Shown here piece by piece: positions 42,997 through 56,714 of a DNA stretch of 64,000 bases. Below the pieces are notes generated by a model. That model was not told the origin of the DNA. It worked only from the letters and a program-made list of their open reading frames with translations, and did not search any database. The DNA comes from Stylonectria norvegica (lineage: Eukaryota > Ascomycota > Sordariomycetes > Hypocreales > Nectriaceae). The translations under genes and the position numbers were made by a program. The stretch is taken from assembly GCA_014621405.1 (NCBI GenBank), contig JAANBC010000011.1, positions 103,647 to 167,646 on the forward strand, in the 5' to 3' direction. The stretch's first letter is position 1. Every line of letters starts with the position of its first letter.

Positions 42997-44189
42997 GCTA
43001 TTGTAGGCTTATGGGAAATTGCCTTCCGACTTGGGGGGAGGGGTGTCTTCGCTTCAAAGTGGCTGGTCTGACTTTGGTACATATTTGAATCAGTGGCCTT
43101 TCGTAGCAGACCTCTTAGGTCTCGCGCTCAAAATTGTTATTATATAAATGATAAAATCTTGGATAGACAAATCTGCGGTGCAGACATGCCTGCTTCATTA
43201 AAGACCCTCCCCATTAGAGCCAGCGGCATTTGCATTAAGTGACTTGAGTTGAGAACTAACTATCCGTGAGACCCGCCCTAGGAACTTTGATATAAACATG
43301 AAGCGTTTCATCTTACAGCTAGATGAAAGTTTCACAATTTTCTCAGGTAAGATGAGTGGCAGTGGTCACAAAAGTGGTATCTGAGAGTTGATTTGCGTAT
43401 TTCAACTAAGTTTAAGGCGGTAAATTTATAGGTAGAGAAAGGAGGTTAAATACCTGAATCTTAGTCTGAATTCCGGCCTTGATACATGTGCAGTTTAAAA
43501 CTGACTGGAATTTTATTAGTTTAGCAAACTAAAAAGGCTCTTCTTGCTAATAGATTATAGTAAGCGTGGATAGTGCTACCACGCCAGCGAAAAAAAGAAA
43601 AGGGCAAATAGAAAGCCAAGAACCGATCAAGCAGGCTTCCCCATCGACTGTAAGCAGCGAGGCCACAAGAATTGCAGAGAGGAGTTGGATAAGAGACGCT
43701 CAGAGAAAAGGAGTCAGAAGGAGGCGGCGACGGGCTGCGGGACAAGAACAGTAGCAAACAGTTATCGGGCACCCATCCGCCAGGTCCGCTTTTGGGCCCA
43801 CCCGGAGCTCTGCCACGACCGGCGGGAGTAGAGACACCATTCACATTAGTCTGATGCAAAGACAGAGACCAGTAGGTAGTTTAACGATGATCTTAATAAA
43901 GCCGACGATGCTATGCAAGAATATCAGAAGAATATAGTCAAGACATGAAGCAGTCCATCCAAGGATAACATTGGCAAGTCAAACATGTGCTGTGTTATCT
44001 CTGAGTGCAACCCGTTAGACGTCCCTGGATCGACGTCGCTGCCGCTAAGTTAGTTACGGCGTGAAACCTAACTTCCGCTAGGTTAGGTCAGGCTCCGAGG
44101 TCTATAATCCATAGAATAGCTAGTAGTTTGAGAGCATCTGGCAATAATACGACCTTGCCTCCTTCTCTGGCAACTAAGGCTGCGATTAA
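42997..44189. other. Transition zone next to the AT-rich block
   Basis: No gene is seen. From 43100 the composition is mixed. Around 43560-43860 frames are open on both strands with repetitive Arg/Pro-rich products, which suggests low-complexity or old repeat sequence rather than a gene. CpG is still present here, unlike downstream. Confidence 0.5.
44041..44087. repeat. Two small inverted repeats at the junction with the AT-rich block
   Basis: GCCG...CGGC arms span about 44041-44060, and CCTAAC (44067-44072) pairs with GTTAGG (44082-44087). They lie about 100 bases before the composition change, and could be the edge of a mobile element or a chance hairpin. Confidence 0.4.
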
Positions 44190-45656
44190 ATTAAGTCTCT
44201 TTAAGTTAAGTGAAGTTAAGTTAAGTTAAATTAAGAATATCGCAAGTTAAGCAAGTTAAGTTAGGAGCTTTAAGCCTTATAAGTCTTTTAAGTAAAAAGG
44301 AGGATTTTTTAAGGAATTTATACCCTATAGTTAGTATCTTATAATATCTTTTAATAGTATAGCTCCTTTATACTAGGAATATTCTTTACCCTATTTATTA
44401 AAGCTATATAATATATTATATAATANNNTATATAATAAGCTATATAATAAGCTTATCTCTATATTTAAAAATACTAAAAAGTAAACTTTTAAAAGAAAAA
44501 TAAGAGAATTAAGTTATAAATTATAACTATATAAAATTAATAATAAGATTCCTACTATAGATTAAATAGTTTAAGTTAAATTAAGTTATATTATAATAGG
44601 AATTCTAGCTGCAGACTAAAAGATTAGTAGTAATAGGCTTATATAACTTAAGGGGTTTAAGAACCCCTCTTCTCTTACTTATTAGTATTATAGGATTTAG
44701 ATTTGCAAGTTTTAGTCTTTATATAATATAAAACCTGCCTTTTCTCTCCTATCTAACTAACTTATTAGGAAAACCTTATTATAATTTTAAAACTTCTTTT
44801 ATAGTTACTTAAGAGTAAAATAATATTAATAACCTAATAAAGTAATAACTTAGCTAGAGAAGCTAAGTAGTTTAATATAGTTAAAAGTTCTTATCTTATA
44901 AAGAATCTCACTTCTTTACTATTAAATAAAGACCTTATAATTATATAAGAGATAGTTATTATTATTTAGTAAATTAAAAAGCTTAAGAAATTATAAAAAC
45001 TCTATTAATAAGAATAAGAATTTCTTTAACTTATTAATATTATTAATATTAAATACTAATTAAAGGCCTAATAAAACTTAAATAGATTATTCTTAAATAA
45101 TAAGAGTAATTTAAAACTAAAGAATATTATTAAGTTACTTTTATAAGCTACTATTTAAAAAAGAAAATAATTCTATTATTATAAATTATTTTTATTAAAC
45201 TTATATAATTACTTATATTATCTTTAAGTTTAAGACTTATAAATATTTTAAGAAAACTACTTATATAATATTTAATACTTTAAAAATTATTAAGCCTGTT
45301 TTTAAAGATAATAAGCCTATTTAATAGTTTAATTTAGCTACTCTTAGAGATAATAAGACTACTTAGTAATTATAAAATAAGATAATTATAAAAAATACTA
45401 TTATTACTCTTATATAAGAGAATAATAATTATATATATAATAATACTAGTAATAATAAATCTTTAATTTATAGTAGTTTTCCTACTATTAATAATAATTA
45501 TAAAGTAAAAATAGAGATAATTATAATATATAACCCCTTAGTTTATAAGTATAATTTTATTTTTAATTATAATTTATTTATATTTATTTCTACTTTTAAA
45601 AATAATTCTAATATATTTATTATTTTTAAGTATTAAACTTATATAATTATTATAAT
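44190..45656. other. AT-rich sequence upstream of retrotransposon copy A, unidentified
   Basis: It begins with degenerate TTAAGTTAAG repeats and carries a three-base gap (N at 44426-44428). Many direct repeats of TATATAATAAGC occur around the gap. No protein relic could be read through the stops. It has no visible match to the region between copies B and C. Confidence 0.5.
44426..44428. other. Short assembly gap (NNN)
   Basis: Three N in a TATATAATA-repeat context. This is probably a scaffold join or an unresolved short repeat. Confidence 0.9.
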
Positions 45657-48600
45657 AATCTTTATAGAGACTAAGGCAATGCCTAATATAGCCTTAAATT
45701 ATCCTTAAAATATAAATAGATATTAGATTTAAAACTAATAACTCTGTCTTATTCCCTTAATAATAGCATATTAAGCCTGCAGTACTAGCGCTAGTACTAA
45801 GGCTAATTTAATAGTTATTAACTAGGGAAAATATAGCCTTAAGTAGAGTTTGCATAACTTATATATAGCAGCTAGCTAGTATAATACTAGTAGCTAATAT
45901 ACTATAGCTAAGCTGTAACTAGCTATTACTTATACTAATATATATATAAAGATAGCTTATAAGAAGATTAGCTAGATTATGCCTTTTAATCTCTTAGGGG
46001 AGGTATAGAAGGTGTTTTAGAAGTATATAAGCAGCTACTAAGCCTAAAAGATATTATATAATTATACTACTAATAGATTAAATAGAAATATTAAAGATTA
46101 TATCTCCTATTAAGTTATTAAAATAGTAATAGTAATATTAAAAACTATATTAAGAGCGCTAGAACCAGCTAATTTAAAAGGAAAACTACTAATCTTTACT
46201 AAAATTCTAGCAAAAGGCCAGAAAGAAATAATATAAAACCTAAGCTATAGGCAGTAAGAAATAGCTAAATAGTTAATATAGAACTAAGTTAAGTGCAAAG
46301 TTACTATTTAAATCTAAGAAGTAATTATAAATATATTAAATAGAATACTTAAGAAGATAATTAATATAATAAATTAAGCCTATAATAGTAATAATATTCT
46401 AATAGCGTAAAGACTTCCTAGTTTTAATATAATACTTACCTTTATAATAGTAAAAGTAGTGAGATTATAAGAGAAAGAATAGGTTTATATAGCTTTTAGT
46501 AATAAAGTTAAAGTTATACCTCCTATCTTTATAGTAATAATAAAGGGCATATATACTAGATCTATATTAAATAATATAAATAACCTAATTATTAAAATAA
46601 ATAACTTAAATAATATTAATATTACTTAAGTAAAAAAAATATAAAAAAAAACTAAAGTAAATACTAAATATAGTATATATAAGCCTAATCCTATATATAA
46701 TATTAATTAGTAATATAAATATATTATATAACCTTAGCTTCTTTTTAGGCAGAGAGGTCTTTAATTATAAACCTTATAATAAGAGACTAAAGCTAATTTA
46801 ATACTATAAGTGCTTTTAGTTTAGATATATTATAAATACCTATAATATATAAGAGATATATAAATAATATAAAGGCATAGTATATAGCCCTAAGGCTAAT
46901 AGAGAATTATATAATAACTGCCTAATAACTAAAGAAGAGATACCTTACTGCTATATATTATATAAAGATAATTACCTAACTTAAAGCTATAACTGCCTAA
47001 TAGTAGAAAAATATTAAATATATATAAAAAAAAGAGTTTAATATATAACTAATATACTTCTATAATAGTAAAGTAATTATAAGAATACTAAGTATAATAT
47101 ATATCTCTATCTTTATATAATAGTTTTAAGATTCTTAGTAGAGTAGAAAGAGAAGCAGGCTCTTAGGCTCCCTTAATAAAGACCCCTTAAGAAGTATATA
47201 ATAGACCTTAAACTATAATAAATTTAGACTAGCTATAAGTAGGAACTGCACTTATAGTATAAGTAGCTTTAGAACTCTAATACTAATATAAGAACCCCTA
47301 ATAAGTGTATAATAAGAACTATACCTAGAGCTCTCTTAAGGCCTTATTATAGCTTAAACCTAGCTTAATTAATATTAAGTATTTTATACTAAAATATAAA
47401 CTATAAACTTAGGCTTATAGCACTTATACTATAGGCAAAGAGTATATATAATATAGTTATACTTATAGAATTAGTAATAAGTACTATAATAAAAGCACTA
47501 GCTTATTTTAAAAACTCTAACTATTATATAATATATAACTTAGGATAAGTAGTAATCTATATATATATATAATATAGCCCTAAGTTATAGATATATAAGT
47601 TAGGAGAGAATTAGGCAAGTATCTTCTTTATCTCCCCCCTATATTAAATTATTACTATATATAACTTATTAAATAATATAAGAGTATCGCCTATATTATA
47701 TACTCTTATAGACCTTAAAGTAAATACTTAGATAGTTCTTATTAGAAACTTTAATCTCTATTACTTAATATAAAACTATTATAATTATAACTTAAAAAGA
47801 AGTAAAGTACTTCTTATAATTATAAGCTAGTTATAACTTATACTTATTATATTAGTAAAAATAATTACTTATATAAGAAAGAGCTATAAAAATAGCACTC
47901 TTAATCTTATATAATATAATATTAATATAAAGGTAAGGTATATAGAAGTAAACTATAACCTTAATAACTCTAATTACTTCCTATAATATTTATTACTTAG
48001 AGCTTATATATTAGTATAGTTAGTAAAAGACCTACTAGCTAAAAACTGCTCTTAATATAATTAAAAAATAACTAATAGAGAAAAGGCTTTAAATAAAGCT
48101 TATATATAAATAGGCCGAGACTACTTGCAAATTAAAATAGAAAATACCTTAGATAAAAAGATTAACTAGCTTATTAATAAACTATATAAAGTAATAGAGT
48201 TTATAATACTAATATAAAAGCAGCGCAGCTTAGTATAAAACTCTTAGTAGAACTACTATACTACTAAAGTAACTAAGAACTTAAAGTAAATAAAATAAAA
48301 ATACTAATATATAAAGAAATATAAGAACTAATAAGAACTATATAATATAAGTATATACTAAGAGCAAGTAATTACTAATATATTCTATATCTTATAATAC
48401 TAAATATTTAAAAATACTAAATTAAATAAACTATAAAAGATTAAGAAATAAATAAAGCTTTATAGCAGCCTTATACTAGCGCTTTTATAGCTATTACCCC
48501 TTACCTAACCTAGCCTTAACTTACTAATAAAAGAATATATAAAGAAAGTATAGATTCTAGCTAAATAATTCTTCTTAAAACTATAAGTAAATAATACCTA

Positions 48601-50246
48601 GCTCCTATCTATCTCTAATATAAAAGAGATATAAAACTAGAGCAGAATTAATAAGCTTCTACTATTTCTTAAAATAATAAATAGAAAGATTTTTAAAGCT
48701 CTTAATAAGATATAATTATAGAAAGCTTTAGGACTAAATAATATTCCTATAAATTTCTTAAAAATATATATATAACTATTCTAAGAAGTATTATATTATA
48801 TTATAAGAGTAAGTTTTAAATTTAAGTATTTTTTAAAATACTTTTATACTACTACTATAATAATTATTCTAAAGGCTAGTAAGCTATTAAAAGTCTAAAG
48901 AATTATAAAAGGCTAGTAATTAATATTACTTCTTAATATAATAAGTAAGATTATTAAGACTATAGTTAGGAAATGCATCTTAGCTATAGTAAAAGCGGCA
49001 GGTATTTTACTAAAAGAATAAATAAGAAACTAAGTTTAGAGATTAATAAAACTAGTACTTATAGTTATAGTTAAAGTAATATATATAATATAGTTCTAAT
49101 ATAGTATTATATTACTACTTTAGTTAGATTTTATAGGAGCCTTTAATATAATTAACTATAAATAACTAGTTATAATACTTTAAATAATAGGATTCTCTCT
49201 ATAGATATTATAATAAATATAGAGCTTTCTTAATATATATATAATATGCCTCTAATTTAATAATATTATCTTCTTCTTATTTAAGATTAATATAAGCATT
49301 TTATAAGAATCCCCACTCTCTTTAATCCTATTTATTATCTTTATTATAGACCTCTATATATAGCTAAAAGAAGCCTAAGGTATTCTAGTAGTTGGATTTA
49401 CTAATAATATAAACCTACTAGTCTTTAGCTATAATATAAAAGAGATATAGAAATAGTTAGAAGCTAGATAGGAGATTTATAAGAAATAGGTAAAGAAAAA
49501 TAGAATAATATTTAAACTATTTAAAGTAAAGCTTATATATTTTATAAAAAAGAGGCTATTAGATCTAATAAGTATATAACTCAGACTTAATATAGTAATA
49601 CTAATTATTATATATAAGTTCTTAGGCCTTTAGATATATTAGAAACTTTAATAAGAATTATATATTAATAAGCTTAAAGAGAAACTTAAGAAATAAAGGC
49701 AAGCCTTATATATAATTATATTAAGTACTTAAGATATTAATCTTATAGCTATAAGACTAATATATATATAAGTAATCTAATTAATAATAGCCTATAAGGC
49801 AAGCTCTTACTACTTCTTAATAAATAACTAAAATAAGCCTAAAGAACTTATATATATACTTATACTAAAATAAGCGCAAGCCTTATATATAATTATAGGA
49901 ATATATAAAGTAACTCTAAAATAACTACTTTAAAGTAAGCTAGGTATTTCTCTCTTAGATTTATATCTTAATAAATAAGTTATAAAATACTATTAATACT
50001 TTTACTAATAAAAGAAGATTAATATTATATAAGGCATATTAATAATAGTAATATATTAGATATGCACTAAGAAGCGAAAGAAATTATAGTATAAACTAAT
50101 TAAAGAGCTAAAAAGATAAGTAATAAGATAGCTCTAATTAAAATATAAAGTAAAGAAAGGACTTAAGAAAAGAATTATAATTATATAGAAAGTATAGTAA
50201 AAAGAACTTAATTTTATATTAAGAGATAAGTAATAAATTAATAAAT
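45657..50246 (+). mobile_element. Tad/I-like non-LTR retrotransposon relic, copy A (3'-truncated)
   Basis: The copy begins at a TCTTTATAGAGACTAAGGC-type start shared with copies B and C. A gag-like ORF1 with CCHC knuckles is readable at about 46790-46940 (TATAAGTGCTTTTAGTTTAG decays from C-Y-x-C-x-x-F-G-H). Reverse transcriptase remains are at about 49120-49155 (L-D-F-x-x-A-F-N), 49297-49345 (the PQGSPLSP box, now with a stop) and 49391-49435, where the catalytic F-x-D-D box reads F-T-N-N, the product of G-to-A changes. All frames are full of TAA and TAG. The copy stops at about 50246, exactly where copy B begins, so its 3' part, which B has, is missing. It is heavily mutated and cannot move by itself. 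Confidence 0.85.
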
Positions 50247-53200
50247 AATAATCTTTATAGAGACTAAGGCAATGCCTAATACAGCCTTAAATTATTCCTA
50301 AAATATAAATAGATATTAGAATTAAAACTAATAATTTTATCTTACCCCCTCTATAATAGCATATTAGGCCTGCAGTATTAGCGCTAGTGCTAAGGCTAAC
50401 TTAATAGTTATTAATTAGGGAAAATATAGCCTTAAGCAGAGTTTATATAACCTATATATAGTAGCTAGCTAGTATAATACTAGCAGCTAATATGCCGCAG
50501 CTAAGCCGCAACTAGCTATTGCCTATACTAATATATATATAAAAAAAGCCTATAAGAAGATCAGCCAGATTATGCCTTCCAACCTCTTAGGGGAGATATA
50601 GAGAGTATTCTAAGAGTATATAAGCAGCTGCTAAGCCTAAAAGACACTATATAACTGCGCTGCTAATAGATTAAATATAAATATTAAAGATTGCATCTCC
50701 TACTAAGTTATTAAGGCAGTAATTATAATATTAAAAACTATATTAGGAGTATTAGAACTAACTAACCTAAGAGAAAAACTACTAATCTTTATTAAAATTC
50801 TAATAAAAGGCTAGAAGGAAATAAACCTAACCTACTAGTAGTAAGAAATAGCTAAAAGGCTAATATAGAACTATATTAAGTATAAAGTTACTATTTAAAC
50901 CTAAGAAGTAATAGTAGATATATTAAATAAGATATTAAAGGAGATAATTAATGCAGCAAACTAAGCCTAAGGTAGTAATAATATTCTTATAGTACAGAGA
51001 CTCCCTAGCCTTAATATAATACTTATTTTTATAATAGCAGAAGCAGCGAGATTATAGGAAAAGAAATAGGTTTATATAGCCTTTAGTAATAAAATTAAAG
51101 TAATACCCCCTATCTTTATAGTAATAGCAAAGGGCATGCATATTAGATCTATACTAAATAATATAAACACTTTAATTACTAAAATAAATAACTTAAATAA
51201 TATTAATATTACCTAAGTAAAGAAAATATAAGAAAAACCAAACTAAGTACTAAATATAGCATATATAAGCCTAATTCTATATATAATATTAATAAATAAT
51301 GCAAATATACTATATAACCTTAGCCTCTTCTTAAATAGAGAGGTCTTTAATTATAAACCCTATAATAAAAAACTTAAGCTAACTTAGTGCTATAAGTGCT
51401 TCTAGTTTAGACATATTATAAAGATATATAATATATAAGAAGTATGCGAATAATATAAAAGCGCAGCGCATAGCCCTAGAGCTAATAGAGAACTATAAGA
51501 TAACTGCCTAATAACTAAAGGAGAAATACTATATTACTATATATTATATAGAGGTGACTACTTAACTTAGAGCTATAACTACTTAATAATAGAAAAGTAT
51601 TAAATATATATAAGAAAAGAGTTTAATATATAACTAATATACTTCTATAATAATAGAGTAATTATAAAAGTACTAGATATAATATATATTTCTATCTTTA
51701 TATAGTAGTTCTAAGGTTCTTAATAAAGTAAAAAGAGAGGCAGGCCTTTAGGCTTCTTTAATAAAGACCCCTTAAGAAATATATAGTAGACCTTAAACTA
51801 TAATAGATTTAAACTAGCTATAAGTAGGAACCGCGCTCTTAATATAAGCAGCTTTAGAACTCTAATACTAACGTAAGAACCCCTAATAAGCATATAATAA
51901 GAACTATATCTAGAACCCTCCTAAGGCCTAATTATAGCCTAAACCTAGCCTAGTTAATATTAAGCATTCTATATTAAAATATAAACTGCAGACTTAGACT
52001 TATAATACTTGCGTTATAGGTAAAAAGTATATATAATATAGTTGCGCTTATAGAACTAGTAATAAGTATAATAATAAAAGTACTAGCCTGCCTAAGAAAC
52101 TCTAACTATTATATAATATATAGCTTAGGATAAGCAGTGATCTATATATATATATAATATAGCCCTAAGTTATAGATATATAAGTTAGGAGAGGACTAGA
52201 TAAGTATCTTCTTTATCTCCCCCCTCTGCTAAATTATTACTATATATAACCCGCTAGATAGTGCAGAAGTATCACTTATATTATATACTCTTATAGATTT
52301 TAAAATAAATAATTAAATAGTTCTTATTAAAAACTTTAACCTCTATTACTTAATATAAGATTACTATAATTATAACTTAAAAAGAAGTAAAGTACTTCTT
52401 ATAATTACAAGCTAATTGCGGCTTGCACTTACTATACTAATAAGAATAATTACTTATATAAAGAAGAGCTATAAAAATAGCACTCTTAATCTTATATAGT
52501 ATAGTATTAATATAGAGGCAAGGTATATAAAAGTAGATTATAACCTTAATAGTTCTAATTACTTCTCTTAATACCTGCTACTTAAAGCTTATATACTAGT
52601 ATAGTTAGTAAAAGACTTATTAGCTAAGAACCGCCCCTAATATAATTAGAAAATAACTAATAGAGAAAAGGCTCTAAATAAAGCTTATATATAAATAGGC
52701 TAGAACTACTTGCGGATTAAGATAAAAAATATCTTAGATAAAAAGGTTAACTAGCTTATTAATAAACTCTATAAAATAACAGAGTTTATAATATTAAAGC
52801 AGAAGCAGCGCGGCTTAGTATAGAACTTATAGTAAAACTACTATATTACTAAAGTAATTAAGAACCTAAAATAAGTAAGATAGAAATACTAATATATAAG
52901 AAGAGATAAGGACTAATAAGAACTATATAATATAGGTATATGCTAAGAGTAAGTAATTACTAATATATCCCATGCCTTATAGTATTAAATACTTAAAAAT
53001 ATTAAACTAAATAAACTATAGAAGATTAAGAAATAAGCAAGACTCTGTAGCAGTCTTATATTAGCACTTTTATAACTTCTATTTCTTATCTAACCTGGCC
53101 TTAACTTATTAATAAAAGAATATATAGAGAAAGTATAGATTCTTACTAAATAATTCTTTTTAGAACTATAGGCAGATAATATTAAACTCCTACCTATTCT

Positions 53201-56200
53201 TAATATAAAAAAGATATAGAATTAAGATAGAACTAATAAGCTCTTATTATTTCTTAAAGTAATAAATAGAGAGGTCTTTAAAGCCTTTAATAAGATATAA
53301 TTATAAAAAGCCCTAGGACTAAATAGCATCCCTATAGGCTTCCTAAAAATATGCGCGCAGCTATTCTAAATAGCACTATATTATATTATAAGGGCAAGTT
53401 TTAAACTTAGATATTTCCTAAAGCACTTCTATATTACTATTATAATAGTTATTTTAAAAGCTAGTAAGCTACTAGAGGTCTAAAGAACTATAAAAGGCTG
53501 GTAATTAATATTACTTCTTAGTATAATAAGTAAGATTATTAAAATTATAGTTAGGAAATATATCTTAGTTGCGGCAGAAGCGGCGGGTATTCTACTAGAA
53601 GAATAGATAGGAAACTAAGCCTAAAGATTAATAAAACTAGTACTTATAGTTATAGTTAAAATAATATATATAGTATAGTCCTAATATAGTATTATATTAC
53701 TACTTTAGTTAGATTTTATAGAAGCCTTTAATATAATTAATTATAAATAACTAGTTATAATACTCCAGATAATAGGGTTCTTTTTATAGATATTGCGATA
53801 AGTATAGAGCTTTCTTAATATATATATAATATACCTCTAATTTAATAATACTATCTCCTTCCTATTTAAGATTAATATAGGTATCTTATAAGAATCCCTA
53901 CTCTCCCTAATTCTATTTATTATCTTTATTATAGATCTCTATATATAGCTAAAAGAAGCTTAAGATATTCTAATAGTTAGATTTGCTAATAATATAAACC
54001 TGCTAGCCTTTAGCTATAATATAAGAGAGATATAGAAATAGTTAGAAGCCAGATAGGAGATTTATAAGAAATAGGCAAAGGAAAATAGAATAATATTTAA
54101 ACTATCTAAAGTAAAGCTTATATACTTTATAAAAAAGAGGCTATTAGACTTAATAAATATATAACTTAGACCTAATATAATAATACTAATTATTATATAT
54201 AGGTTCTTAGGCCTTTAAATATATTAGAAACTCTAATAAAGACTATATATTAATAAGCTTAAAAGGAAACTTAAAGAGATAAAAGCAAGCCTTATATATA
54301 ATTATATTAAGTACTTAGGGCATTAATCTTATAGCTATGAGACTAATATATATATAAGTAATCTAATTAGTAATAGCTTATAAAATAAGCTCTTACTACT
54401 TTTTAATAAATAACTAAAATAAGCCTAAGGGACTTATATATGCACTCGCGCTAGAATAGGTATAGGCCCTATATATAGTTATAGAAGTATATAAAGTAAC
54501 TCTAAAATAACTATTTTAAAGTGAGCTAAGTATTTCTTTTTTAGATTTATACCTTAATAAATAAGTTATAAAATACTACTAATACCTTTATTAATAGAGA
54601 AAGATTAATATTATATAAGGCGTATTAGTAGTAGTAATATATTAGATATATACTAAGAAGCAGAAGAAATTATAATATAAATTAGTTAAAGAGCTAGAAA
54701 GATAGGCAATAAAATAGCTCTAATTAAAATATAAAGTAAAGAGAGAACTTAAGAAAAGAACTATAGCTATATAGAAAGCGCAGTAAAAAGAACTTAATCT
54801 TATATTAAGAGATAAGTAATAAATTAATAAAAGAGAAGTAGTTAAATTATATTTATTATTTAATAAGAAGGTAACATGCCTCTATATTAGTTTTATAAAG
54901 TTTAAAAGCTTAATACTAGTTTAACTCTATATAGAATGCCTAAGCCTCTAAGACTTCTTATTTAGGCGCTAAGTACCTAATATCCTATCCCTATTATATA
55001 TATATAGCAGAGGCACTAAGATACTAAACTATATATTTATAGACTACTATCTCTATAATAATAATTAGCTATCCCTATAGAATTTGCTATATACCTAATA
55101 TAATCTTAATAACTATCTCTTAGACCTGGAAAAAGCCTAAATATTAATATAATAGTTCCTCTAGATATAAGCCATACCTTAGTTTAAGCTTATACTATAA
55201 TTATAAAAGAAATACTAATAAAAAGAGAAAAGAAACTAAAGGAATAAAAGAGAAGGCTAGCTAGATAGCATAGAGCTAACAGCCCTAGCGAATATAGCAG
55301 AGCTATTGCGAAGCTAAGGCAAAACCACTAAATCTCTACTAAGTACTTTAATAGCTCCTATAAGGATATACTAATATATCTGGAAAAAGCCTATAAAAAG
55401 GCAAAAAACTGGCCTATTTATAGGAAAATAAAAAGTAACTGCAGAGTAATATAATAAGAAGAAAGGAAAGAAAGAGTAAAGAAAACAAACTAGTGCAAAA
55501 AGCAGAAAGCACTAACCCTCTTATATATACTATTATATATATATTATAACTATACTATCTATACTATACTAACTTATTATTATTAAAAGACTTATCTTAT
55601 AATTGCCGCAACTAATATAAGGCTAGCGCAGAGTCTGCCTTATTCTCCTCCTTCTCCTTCTTCTTTTTCTCCTTCTTCTTCTCTTCCTCCTCCTTCTCCT
55701 CCTCTTCTTTCTTCTTAATATTATTCTTAATATATAGTTTTGCCTACTACTTAAAGATAAGGTCTTTCTTATTTAGTATATTACTGCGTAATCACACCCT
55801 ATATAGGGCTAAAATAGTCCTATTATATAAGTAAAGCTCCTCTAAAAATAACTTCTCTAATTTTATTAAATACTTTATAATATTAGTAAGATATAAGATA
55901 CTATTAATAAGTAAGTTATTATTAGAAGATAATACTTATATACTTAGTATAGAGCTAGACTAGGCTTAATTTGCTATCTTAGTAGCACTTAATATATAGG
56001 CTGCTATATCGCTTAATTCTTATATCTTTTCTATTTACTATAAAAGTTAGTAAAGACTAAGGTAAAAAAAGACTATACTTATAGAGGCCCTGCTGACTAA
56101 AGCCTCTATAAATGCCTCTCTAGCAGGTTATATTGCTAAGAAGAGTATAAGGCAGTTATCTTTCTAATTAAACTAGCAGGTAATATATACTCTAGCCACT

Positions 56201-56640
56201 AAGTCTAAAGCAAATAGTTAGTAATGCAGAAATACTGCAGAAGTAAGAGGTTACTTACTTACTTATTTCTGGCAAATAGTAGCTATATCTTGCATTCTTA
56301 TTCTTATAATATAAGGCTAGTATAGTAATACCCGTACTAGACCTGCTATAATAGTAGATTAGATAGCTAACTAGCTATTATTATCTCCTCCTTCTCTTTC
56401 TCCTTATCTATTATTATTACTACCTCCTCTTTCTCTTTAGACTTAATAAATAAACCTATTAATAACTGCATTAAAAATATATTAAAGCCAGATAGAGCTA
56501 TAAAAAGAAAAAGATACTTATATCCTTATCTACTACTAAATTAGGCGGCCTCTTAGGGTTTATTAGCTCTTATACTTTTAATTACCTGCAGGGTGTTAAT
56601 ATAGCGCAATTGCACTAGAGATAGAATAAATATATATAGC
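50247..56640 (+). mobile_element. Same non-LTR retrotransposon, copy B (longest, least mutated)
   Basis: The same start string lies at about 50249 and the copy follows A at a near-constant offset of about 4.59 kb. Zinc knuckles are at about 51380-51600 and the RT core at 53710-54000 (F-A-N-N in place of F-A-D-D at about 53980). The end of ORF2 is near 55180, where a stretch resembling the C-terminal Cys-His/RNase-H-flanking region of Tad elements can be read. It keeps more G+C than A and C, with strings such as GCGCGCAGC and CAGAAGCAGCGCGGC, so it was mutated less or entered later. The part from about 55560 is shared with copy C, so it is either 3' untranslated sequence or duplicated flank. 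The end at 56640 is where the comparison with C leaves the window. Confidence 0.85.
55560..56640. repeat. Shared 3' flank of copy B with pyrimidine tract (paired with 62930-64000)
   Basis: This kilobase has no RT features but is repeated after copy C with the same order of landmarks. A long CTT/CTC pyrimidine tract lies at 55644-55730 and at about 63030-63075, then ACTTAGTATAGAGCTAGACT-like strings follow. It shows that the repeated unit is at least 6.3 kb. On the minus strand the tract would encode a Lys/Glu-rich stretch, but no frame is open. Confidence 0.7.
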
Positions 56641-56645
56641 AGCGC

Positions 56646-56647
<2 letters not shown>

Positions 56648-56713
<66 letters not shown>
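56648..56713. repeat. Perfect (TTA)n microsatellite, about 22 units
   Basis: There are 66 bases of uninterrupted TTA/ATT repeat in an otherwise point-mutated block. No interruption is visible, so it has probably expanded recently by slippage. Confidence 0.95.

Positions 56714-56714
<1 letters not shown>

Noticed and set aside
43521..43859. 112-codon minus-strand frame rich in Gly/Pro and Ser
   Set aside because: Low-complexity product with an overlapping Arg-rich frame on the other strand; probably old repeat sequence.
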